A DNA stretch of 60,395 bases from an uncultured Bacteroidales bacterium (GTDB lineage Bacteria > Bacteroidota > Bacteroidia > Bacteroidales > UBA932), in NCBI GenBank assembly GCA_905234475.1, contig CAJOHX010000015.1:1-60395 (forward strand), written 5' to 3'. Each line of letters opens with the position of its first letter. Position 1 is the first letter of the stretch. Positions 53,980 through 60,395 of this stretch are shown one piece after another. A program made the position numbers and the translations under genes. The notes beneath the pieces were generated by a model. It did no database searches and had not been told where the DNA came from. It saw only the letters and a program-made list of their open reading frames with translations.

Positions 53980-55161
53980 TTGCAATACCGGAAGGACAGG
54001 CACGGCGAGGATCTCTCCATCCTCGGCTACGGCTGCATGCGCTTCAGCCGGAAGGGCAACGGCGTCGACATTGACAAGACCGAGCAGGAGCTGCTGGCGG
54101 CCTGGCGCGCCGGCGTGAACTATTTCGACACGGCCTACATCTATCCCGGCAGCGAAGCGGCGCTGGGCGAGATCCTCGAGCGCAACGGCCTCCGCGACCG
54201 GGTGCGCATCGCGACCAAGCTGCCCCAGTACCTGGTGAAGAACCGGGCCTCGCTGGACAAGTATTTCGACGAGGAGCTCTCCCGCCTTCGCACCGACCAT
54301 GTCGAGTATTACCTGATGCACCACATGACCGACATGGTCCAGTGGGAGCGCCTCAGGGGCCTCGGCATCGAGGACTGGATCGCTGAAAAGAAGGCCTCCG
54401 GCGCCATCCGCAACATCGGCTTCTCCTACCACGGCAACACGGAGAACTTCCTGAAGATCCTGGACGCCTACGACTGGGATTTCTGCCAGGTCCAGTACAA
54501 CTACATGGACGAGACCACGCAGGCCGGCGTGGCGGGCGTAAAGGCCGCTGCCGCGCGGGGCATTCCCGTGGTCATCATGGAGCCGCTGCGCGGCGGCAAA
54601 CTGGTGAACAGGCTCCCGGACGCGGCCAAACAGCTGATGGCGGAAAACCCGCGCGGCTGGAGCGCCGCGGAATGGGGCCTGCGCTGGCTCTGGGACCAGC
54701 CGGAGGTCACGGTCGTGCTGTCCGGGATGAATTCCCTGGAGATGGTGGAGGAGAACGTGCGGACGGCCTCCGATGCCGCCGCAGGCGTATTAACGGCGAA
54801 TGACCGTGCCTTCCTGCAGCGGATCCTGGGCATCATCCGGGAGAAGGAGAAAGTGGGCTGCACGGGCTGCCGCTACTGCATGCCCTGCCCCAAGGGCCTC
54901 GACATCCCGGGCATCTTCTCGGCCTACAACGAGCTGTCCATCTACTCCAAGCGCTCCGGCCGCAGGCAGTACTTCCACACCGTCGGCCTGGCCGCGGAGC
55001 CCTCTTTCGTGTCGCAGTGCGTGCGCTGCGGCAAATGCGAACAGCATTGCCCGCAGGGCATCCCCATCCGGGAAAAACTGCAGGAGGCCGAAAAGGCGCT
55101 CCTGCCACCGCCCATGAAGGGCGTCATGAAGATCCTGCGGCGCTTTATGCTCCGCAAATAA
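53980..55161 (+). CDS. Aldo/keto reductase with C-terminal 4Fe-4S ferredoxin domain, TTG start
   Basis: 393 residues. The start is the TTG at 53980, because QYRKDRHGEDLSILGYGCMRF is the conserved first strand and no ATG or GTG precedes it in frame after the upstream stop. The catalytic tetrad is visible: FDTAYIYPG (Asp, Tyr), ATKLP (Lys), YYLMHHM (His). The C-terminus has two four-Cys clusters, CTGCRYCMPCP and CVRCGKCEQHCP. Typical of ferredoxin-linked reductases in anaerobes; the substrate is unknown. 12 bp after the small membrane protein. Confidence 0.92.
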   Translation: MQYRKDRHGEDLSILGYGCMRFSRKGNGVDIDKTEQELLAAWRAGVNYFDTAYIYPGSEAALGEILERNGLRDRVRIATKLPQYLVKNRASLDKYFDEELSRLRTDHVEYYLMHHMTDMVQWERLRGLGIEDWIAEKKASGAIRNIGFSYHGNTENFLKILDAYDWDFCQVQYNYMDETTQAGVAGVKAAAARGIPVVIMEPLRGGKLVNRLPDAAKQLMAENPRGWSAAEWGLRWLWDQPEVTVVLSGMNSLEMVEENVRTASDAAAGVLTANDRAFLQRILGIIREKEKVGCTGCRYCMPCPKGLDIPGIFSAYNELSIYSKRSGRRQYFHTVGLAAEPSFVSQCVRCGKCEQHCPQGIPIREKLQEAEKALLPPPMKGVMKILRRFMLRK

Positions 55162-55182
55162 TCCGGTCCGCGCGCCGGACCG

Positions 55183-56079
55183 CTAATCCTCCTCCATGGC
55201 CTTGGCTTTCCAGGGTCCGAAGAAGTCGTCTATGCAGTCGTAGACGGCCCTTGCCTTGTCGTCGACCCGTGTGGCATGCCACATCATCGACTGTTTGCGG
55301 CCCGAGGGGTAGACCAGCTCGACCCGATAGCGGGTCCCGCCTTCGATGAGCTCATCGTTTTTGTAATCGCCCAGCGTGCCGGCGCCGATGGCGATCAGGT
55401 CCTTCTGGAGCGTTTCGACGCTCTCCTCGTCGATGTCAAACTGGCCGTGGTATTCCTGGTCGTCCAGGCGGTTGTTCATGTTGAGGTCGACGATGACGGT
55501 CGGACGGTATCCGGGCTGGCAGAGCAGCCGGCAGGCATTGACGGCGCGGGTGCCCATGTGCGTGGACTCGATGTAGCATTCGGAGATGGGCTCACTGTCC
55601 CGCTTCGCCCGTTCGCGCCAGGGCGTGAAGAAGTTTTCAATGTAATTGTAGGCTGTGAGCGCCTTGACCTTGACATCGTGGCCATACCAGCGGGCATTGA
55701 CCTTGTCGCCCGAATCATATTCCATATAGATACGGTAGGCGTGGCCGCCGGTCATGCGTTCATCCAGGTCGTAACCGTCCAGCTCATAGACCTTGTTGTC
55801 CTGCAGCCAGAGCATGAGCGTGGCGACATCCTGGACCGTGGCGGGATACTCCGCGCGGATTTCGGGATCGCCGAAGCGGTTGTCCTGGTTCAGCACGACG
55901 CGGACCATGGGATCGGTGCCCGGGTCTGCGATCAGCTCGCAGTAGTCCTTGCCCAGCCCGGCCATGCCGGTGCAGGAGTAACTGCAGTAGATGAGGATTC
56001 CTTTGGGGGCCTTGGCCTCGCAGGCAAGCCCGAGCAGTCCGACAGTCATGACGAGAAGGAGTTTTGTGGTTGTTCTCAT
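55183..56079 (-). CDS. Unknown lipoprotein with two tandem copies of a domain
   Basis: 298 residues from the ATG at 56079, which gives the signal MRTTTKLLLVMTVGLLGLAC. Two repeats of about 120 residues are visible: C-E/R-L-x-A/C-x-P-G..., V/I-V-L/D-N-x-x-N-R, then five-strand part with G-x-x-Y-R-I/V-x-x-x-Y..., and a helix N/D-x-I-x-x-F-F-x-P-W. The copies run about residues 40-165 and 180-295. No named family recognised. The gene is convergent with the reductase and divergent from the GH9 gene. Confidence 0.78.
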   Translation of the reverse strand: MRTTTKLLLVMTVGLLGLACEAKAPKGILIYCSYSCTGMAGLGKDYCELIADPGTDPMVRVVLNQDNRFGDPEIRAEYPATVQDVATLMLWLQDNKVYELDGYDLDERMTGGHAYRIYMEYDSGDKVNARWYGHDVKVKALTAYNYIENFFTPWRERAKRDSEPISECYIESTHMGTRAVNACRLLCQPGYRPTVIVDLNMNNRLDDQEYHGQFDIDEESVETLQKDLIAIGAGTLGDYKNDELIEGGTRYRVELVYPSGRKQSMMWHATRVDDKARAVYDCIDDFFGPWKAKAMEED

Positions 56080-56106
56080 GGTGGGTGCCGCATTGGTTAT
56101 GCTCAT

Positions 56107-56140
56107 CAAAGATACGCATTTTTTGGCGCGGTTCGCCAAA
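56107..56140 (-). promoter_or_regulatory. Promoter of the duplicated-domain lipoprotein
   Basis: TATCTTTG (56107-56114 on the minus strand) with TTTG 22 bp upstream (56137-56140), slightly longer than usual. Confidence 0.5.
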
Positions 56141-56229
56141 TGTGCAATTATTTGGGAAAACAGCACGGGAAGCGTCCTTTCTTTTCGCTAACTTGCAGGA
56201 CATAATCAATCATTACACTTGACAATTAT

Positions 56230-58836
56230 ATGAAAAGACTCTTATTTGTCTTGGCCCTGGCCCTGTCGGCCTTCCTGTCCCAGCGGGCAGGGGCCCAGGA
56301 GATGAAGCTCAACGACCTCGGCTATTTCGAGGCAAGGGGCACCAACGTACTCGTCTACAACAACATCTACAACGGCAGTTTCTATGACGAGAAGTTCGCC
56401 GGCCTGGAGATTATCCAGCGGGGCGAGCGCCTCGTCACGGGCGGCGGCATCCGCCTGATGAACACCCCCGAGCAGTGGGACATCTTCGGCACGATGACCG
56501 CGCGGGAAGTCAACCGCAACGAGAGCAGCGTCGAAGTGGAACTGACCTACACCGACTACAACTTTGTGTCGCGGATCAAGGTCACCCCGAAAGACAAGGG
56601 CTGCCTGGTCCAGGTGTTCCTGGACAAACCCGTCCCGGCGGAGCTGGTGGGCAAGGCGGGCATGAACCTCGAGTTCTTCCCGGCCTCCTACTTCGGACAC
56701 AACTACCTCGTGGACGAGAAGGCCCGGATCCTGCCCAAGTATCCGATGCACGACACCGAGGTGCACCCGGTCAGCGAGAAGATCACCCAGTACTTCGGCG
56801 AGTCCACCTTCGACGACCGCGGGCGGGGCGATTTCCTCGTGCCGCTGGCGATGTCCACCGGACACCGGATCGTGATGGCGCCCGAGGACGAGGCCCTGCG
56901 CGTGGGCGTGACCTCCGACCGCGAGATCAGCATCTACGACGGCCGTCACCTGGCCCAGAACGGCATGTTCGTCCTCCGCTCGCTGCTGCCCGGCGGCCAG
57001 ACCGGCAAGGTGCTGGAATGGTACCTCGAGCCCAGCATCTCCCGGAGCTGGATCCGCGAGCCGAACATCGGTTTCTCCCAGGTGGGCTACACTCCCGCCC
57101 AGAAGAAGGTGGCCGTCGTCGAGCTGGACAAGAACGACACGCCTGCCACGACCGCCCGCCTGCTGAAGGTCAATCCCGACGGTTCCAGGTCCGTGGCGAA
57201 GACGATCCTCGCAAAGATGTGGGGCGAATACCACCACCGCTACAACTACGTGCAGCTGGACTTCTCCGACGTGCGCGAGCCCGGTCTGTACTGCATTGAC
57301 TATCAGGGTGTGGAGACGAATGCCTTCCCGATCGACAAGGAGGTCTACAGCGACAAGTGGCATCCTTCGATGGACGTCTCGCTCGTGGTGAACATGGACC
57401 ACATGGAGGTCAACGAGGCCTACCGCATCTGGCACGGCCGCGCCAACATGGACGATGCCCTGCAGGCCCCTGCGAACGTCCGCCTGCACGACGGCTACTA
57501 CCAGGGCGACGTGACCAACACGAAATACCAGCCGCTCGAGCACATCCCCGGCCTGGCCATCGGCGGATGGTACGATGCCGGCGACTTCGACATCCAGGCG
57601 AACTCCGTGCTCAACACCACCCAGGACCTCGCCTACATCTGGCGTGAGTTCCAGCCCATGCGCGACCAGACGCTGATCGACGAGAAGACGCAGTATGCCG
57701 ACATCCACGTTCCCGACGGCGTTCCCGACAACGTGCAGCTCATCATGCACGGCACGCTGAACATCAACGCGCAGGTGGAGAACATCGGCTTCGTGGCCCA
57801 GGTCATCGGCCAGCCCGACATGCACCACTACCACCACCTCGGCGACGCCATGACGCTCACCGACGGCCTCGTCTACGATCCCACCCTCGCGCGCTACGAA
57901 GTGCGCGGCAACCGCTCCGGCACCCCGGACGACCGCTACGTTTTCACGAGCCGCTTCAGCCCCGCCGGCACGATGCAGGACATTGTGTCCCTGGCTGCCG
58001 CCTACCCGGCCCTGAAGGACTACTATCCCGAAGAGGCCGAGCGCTCCCTGAAGAACGCCAAAATGCTCTGGGACAAGTATTTCGAAGCCGCGGCTCCGAA
58101 CAGGAACCAGAATGCCCAGGCAGACCGCCGCATGGGTGGAGGCGACCCCCGCATCAATGCCGCCATCGAGATGTGGATCGCCACGGGCGACCAGAAATAC
58201 AAGGACTTCTTCCTCCCGCTGATCGAGAAGCAGCTGGATGCGGCGCCGGAGCCTGTCCGGTCGACCGGAAACGTTCAGAACGGAATGTTCTCCACGCAGT
58301 ACGTGGGCGGCCCCGACCTCACCGCTGCCCTGAAGGTCTATCCTTATATGGACAAGGCATTCCAGAACAAGGTCCGCTCGCTCGTGCCCGCCTATGTGTC
58401 GAGGATCACGCGCGGCGGCCAGGACAACCCGTACGGCGTGTCCATCGGCGGAGCCACCTGGGCCGGCAACGCGTCCATCATCAACAGCGCCTACAACTGC
58501 TACAAGATCTGGAAGTACTTCCCGGACCTGATCGATCCCGAGTATGTGTTTGCGGGCCTCAACTACATCTTCGGCTGCCACCCCTACACCAACGTCTCGT
58601 TCGTGACCGCGGTGGGCGTGAACACCAAGAAGGTGGCCTACAGCAACAACCGCGCGGACTATTCCGTCATTCCCGGCGGCATCGTCCCGGGCCTGCTCGT
58701 GAAGGAGGATTTCTTCGAGAACAAGGACGACTATCCTTTCCACTGGGGTGAGAACGAGTGCTGCATCAACACTGCTCCGCAGTACGTCCTGCTCTGCCTC
58801 GCCTGCGACGAGATCGCCCGCGCCCTCAACAAGTAA
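56230..58836 (+). CDS. Secreted GH9-family glycoside hydrolase
   Basis: 868 residues, signal peptide to about residue 22. An N-terminal beta-rich region of about 260 residues has no name by eye; then a cellulase-N immunoglobulin domain (about 280-370, FSQVGYTPAQKKVAVVELD) and the GH9 catalytic domain with the base motif GGWYDAGDFDIQ (about 440-455) and the acid in HWGENECCINTAPQ (about 838). Likely beta-glucanase or related enzyme; independent from the GH9 in the hut operon, with DAGD intact here. Own terminator at 58855. Confidence 0.92.
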   Translation: MKRLLFVLALALSAFLSQRAGAQEMKLNDLGYFEARGTNVLVYNNIYNGSFYDEKFAGLEIIQRGERLVTGGGIRLMNTPEQWDIFGTMTAREVNRNESSVEVELTYTDYNFVSRIKVTPKDKGCLVQVFLDKPVPAELVGKAGMNLEFFPASYFGHNYLVDEKARILPKYPMHDTEVHPVSEKITQYFGESTFDDRGRGDFLVPLAMSTGHRIVMAPEDEALRVGVTSDREISIYDGRHLAQNGMFVLRSLLPGGQTGKVLEWYLEPSISRSWIREPNIGFSQVGYTPAQKKVAVVELDKNDTPATTARLLKVNPDGSRSVAKTILAKMWGEYHHRYNYVQLDFSDVREPGLYCIDYQGVETNAFPIDKEVYSDKWHPSMDVSLVVNMDHMEVNEAYRIWHGRANMDDALQAPANVRLHDGYYQGDVTNTKYQPLEHIPGLAIGGWYDAGDFDIQANSVLNTTQDLAYIWREFQPMRDQTLIDEKTQYADIHVPDGVPDNVQLIMHGTLNINAQVENIGFVAQVIGQPDMHHYHHLGDAMTLTDGLVYDPTLARYEVRGNRSGTPDDRYVFTSRFSPAGTMQDIVSLAAAYPALKDYYPEEAERSLKNAKMLWDKYFEAAAPNRNQNAQADRRMGGGDPRINAAIEMWIATGDQKYKDFFLPLIEKQLDAAPEPVRSTGNVQNGMFSTQYVGGPDLTAALKVYPYMDKAFQNKVRSLVPAYVSRITRGGQDNPYGVSIGGATWAGNASIINSAYNCYKIWKYFPDLIDPEYVFAGLNYIFGCHPYTNVSFVTAVGVNTKKVAYSNNRADYSVIPGGIVPGLLVKEDFFENKDDYPFHWGENECCINTAPQYVLLCLACDEIARALNK

Positions 58837-58854
58837 CGGCGCCTTATCGGAAAG

Positions 58855-58889
58855 CGGGTCCGACGCGTCTTGCTTCGGACCCGTTTTTT
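58855..58889 (+). terminator. Intrinsic terminator of the GH9 gene
   Basis: 9-bp stem CGGGTCCGA / TCGGACCCG with an 11-nt loop, then TTTTTT. Confidence 0.9.
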
Positions 58890-58908
58890 GTCGGAACCGG
58901 TTTTTTGT

Positions 58909-58916
58909 TATCTTTG
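58909..58916 (+). promoter_or_regulatory. -7 element very close to the acetyltransferase ATG
   Basis: TATCTTTG ends 4 nt before the ATG at 58921, with TTTG 18 bp upstream (58887-58890). Transcription would begin at or beside the start codon. Confidence 0.6.
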
Positions 58917-58920
58917 AAAT

Positions 58921-59367
58921 ATGAAGAAGATCGTCCTGCATAAAAAGTCTTTCCCTGAGCTGACAACGGCGGATCTGTATGACCTGTTGCGGATTCGCAG
59001 CGAGGTCTTTGTCGTGGAGCAGGACTGCGTCTATCAGGATATGGACTGTGACGACCAGCCTGCAATCCACCTGTGGCTGACAGATGGCGACAAGATTGTG
59101 GCCCTGTGCCGGGTGTGCCCGGCCGGCACACATATGGAGGAAGTCTCCATCGGGCGCGTTATCTCAACTGAGCGGGGCAAGGGATATGGCAAACAGATGA
59201 TGCTGGCCGGGATTGAAGCCGCCAGGGAGCATTTCAACGCAACGCGAATCGACATTGAAGCCCAGGAGTATGCGAAAGGGTTCTATGAGCAGGTCGGCTT
59301 CCGGCAGTCGTCAGAGCCGTTCATCCTGGACGGGATTCCCCATATAAGAATGACTTTGCTTTTGTAG
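58921..59367 (+). CDS. GNAT N-acetyltransferase, ElaA family
   Basis: 148 residues. ElaA signature LYDLLRIRSEVFVVEQDCVYQDMDCDDQPAIHL and GNAT motif A (ERGKGYGKQMM, acetyl-CoA P-loop) are present. The substrate is unknown. The start codon nearly touches the -7 element, so the mRNA may be leaderless. Confidence 0.9.
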   Translation: MKKIVLHKKSFPELTTADLYDLLRIRSEVFVVEQDCVYQDMDCDDQPAIHLWLTDGDKIVALCRVCPAGTHMEEVSIGRVISTERGKGYGKQMMLAGIEAAREHFNATRIDIEAQEYAKGFYEQVGFRQSSEPFILDGIPHIRMTLLL

Positions 59368-59417
59368 TTGGTGACGCTCGGCATCCCGGCTGCGCTTGGC
59401 CAGAGCGGAAAAATGAT

Positions 59418-59425
59418 TATCTTCG
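59418..59425 (+). promoter_or_regulatory. -7 element of rubredoxin-flavodoxin operon
   Basis: TATCTTCG, the same variant as upstream of 21741, 30 nt before the rubredoxin ATG. Confidence 0.5.
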
Positions 59426-59455
59426 CGTGGTAACACTAACTAAATCCATTTCAGT

Positions 59456-59617
59456 ATGAAAAAGTACGTATGCGAAATTTGCGGGTATGAATATGACCCG
59501 GCCGCGGGAGATCCCGACAACGGCATTGCTCCCGGAACTGCTTTCGAGGACATCCCCGAAGATTGGGTTTGCCCGATGTGCGGAGTTGGAAAGGAAGATT
59601 TCTCTCCGATTGACTAA
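59456..59617 (+). CDS. Rubredoxin
   Basis: 53 residues, a single-iron electron carrier. Two C-x2-C pairs, [12 protein letters not shown] and [14 protein letters not shown], ligate iron; the spacing and length are those of classical rubredoxins. Likely serves oxygen or peroxide detoxification (rubrerythrin-type) in this anaerobe. 13 bp before the flavodoxin gene. Confidence 0.97.
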   Translation: MKKYVCEICGYEYDPAAGDPDNGIAPGTAFEDIPEDWVCPMCGVGKEDFSPID

Positions 59618-59630
59618 CGGACCCTCCATC

Positions 59631-60176
59631 ATGAAAAAAGTCCTCCTGACTGCACTGATTGCGGTTATTTCGCTGACCGCCTGTGGACAAAACAGCAAGA
59701 AGATGAAGACACTCGTCGCTTATTTTTCCGCCACCGGCACCACCGAGGCCGTGGCCAAGGACCTGGCCGAAGTGGCCGGCGCCACGCTCTATGAGATCAA
59801 GCCGGAAGCGAAATACACCGCCGCGGATCTGGATTGGCGCGACCAGCAGTCGCGCAGCTCCCTGGAGATGAAGGACAAGTCGTCCCGGCCCGCCTTTGTC
59901 AAGGATCTCAAGGATGCCGACAGCTACGATGTCATTTACATCGGCTTCCCAATCTGGTGGTACACGGCTCCGACCATCGTCAACAGCTTTATCGAGGCCT
60001 ACGGCTTCGAGGGCAAGACCGTGCTCCTGTTTGCGACCTCCGGCAGTAGCGGTATCGACGGCGCCGACAAGCAGTTGCACGCCCAGTATCCAGCCATCAA
60101 CTGGAAAGCCGGGAAGTTGCTGAACGGTGCCTCGAAGGAGACGCTCAAGGCCTGGGTAGGGGCAACGGCGAACTGA
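59631..60176 (+). CDS. Flavodoxin lipoprotein
   Basis: 181 residues from the ATG at 59631, which gives the lipoprotein signal MKKVLLTALIAVISLTAC. The FMN phosphate loop is FSATGTTEAVAKDLA; IYIGFPIWWYTAPTIVNSF and LLFATSGSSGI complete the flavin site. A lipid-anchored flavodoxin would work at the membrane outside the cytosol, unlike the usual soluble form. It pairs with the rubredoxin as an electron-transfer operon. Confidence 0.9.
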   Translation: MKKVLLTALIAVISLTACGQNSKKMKTLVAYFSATGTTEAVAKDLAEVAGATLYEIKPEAKYTAADLDWRDQQSRSSLEMKDKSSRPAFVKDLKDADSYDVIYIGFPIWWYTAPTIVNSFIEAYGFEGKTVLLFATSGSSGIDGADKQLHAQYPAINWKAGKLLNGASKETLKAWVGATAN

Positions 60177-60233
60177 TGGTCGCGGCCTCCGGCACAGCCG
60201 TCAAACTGGCATAGCCCGACAGCCGCTGGCGGG

Positions 60234-60395
60234 TCAGTCGATGGTGACGGAGCCGGCGGGGTGGAGGGTGACGAAGGCGCCTTCGTGGATGGTGACGGGG
60301 CCGTCGTCGGTCATCAGGGAGAGCATGGAGAAGCCCATGCAGTCATAGGGCGCGAGGAGGCGGTCGCCGAGCAAGGCCTTCAGCTCGGCGTAATT
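60234..60395 (-). CDS. Unknown protein, C-terminal 53 residues only (cut by window edge)
   Basis: The frame ending in GAFVTLHPAGSVTID runs off the right edge. The beta-rich tail (DGPVTIHEGAFVTLHPAGSVTI) cannot be assigned. Convergent with the flavodoxin gene. Confidence 0.5.
   Translation of the reverse strand, partial: NYAELKALLGDRLLAPYDCMGFSMLSLMTDDGPVTIHEGAFVTLHPAGSVTID

Overview
The window looks like chromosomal DNA of a GC-rich member of the Bacteroidota, most likely order Bacteroidales. Promoters repeatedly show the Bacteroidota form TTTG-N19/20-TAnnTTTG (for example 9487-9517, the minus-strand promoter at 21696-21726, and 47198-47228). The gene content also fits: many lipoproteins, a secreted xylan/glucan enzyme set, DUF1573, WG-repeat and MBOAT/SGNH genes, and a radical-SAM/lipoprotein pair. 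The organism assignment is inferred from sequence style only. I saw no rRNA, tRNA or CRISPR array.

Layout. 1-5.4 kb: a minus-strand tripartite heavy-metal efflux operon (cusB-cusA-cusC type; the outer-membrane gene runs off the left edge). 5.4-9.8 kb: a more A/T-rich island with an unknown protein, a HelD/UvrD-like helicase convergent to it, and an orphan transcription unit with two hairpin terminators around a tiny basic protein. 9.9-21.7 kb: one long minus-strand operon carrying the complete histidine-to-glutamate pathway (ftcD, hutU, hutH, hutI). It runs on, with overlapping or very short junctions, into a GH9 glycosidase, an LD-carboxypeptidase, a GltS-type glutamate permease and a class I glutamine amidotransferase. 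Three short palindromic repeats lie inside the hut coding regions. 21.7-27.0 kb: SGNH + MBOAT pair, a double metallo-beta-lactamase lipoprotein and an acyltransferase-3 membrane protein.

27.2-35.2 kb: a plus-strand xylan-type operon: a GH43-F5/8C-Fn3-CE1 fusion, a second CE1 esterase, a DUF1573 protein, and a GH3 enzyme with a PA14 insert that is broken by an apparent 8-bp deletion. 35.2-41.7 kb: a second A/T-rich island with an unknown protein, a stand-alone GyrB-like GHKL domain convergent with a metallophosphoesterase, a PD-(D/E)XK nuclease with a partner gene, an unknown small protein, and a WYL regulator overlapping a DnaQ-like exonuclease. This is the most likely place for an undescribed, possibly defence-related, system.

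42-60.4 kb: mostly core genome: carboxylesterase, radical SAM/SPASM enzyme with its lipoprotein, proBA, WG-repeat protein, aminoglycoside-phosphotransferase-like kinase, TrkH, an OxyR-like LysR regulator, GH5 lipoprotein, small stress membrane protein, ferredoxin-type aldo/keto reductase, a lipoprotein with an internal duplication, a second GH9 enzyme, an ElaA-type acetyltransferase, and a rubredoxin-flavodoxin pair. The right edge cuts an unknown minus-strand gene.
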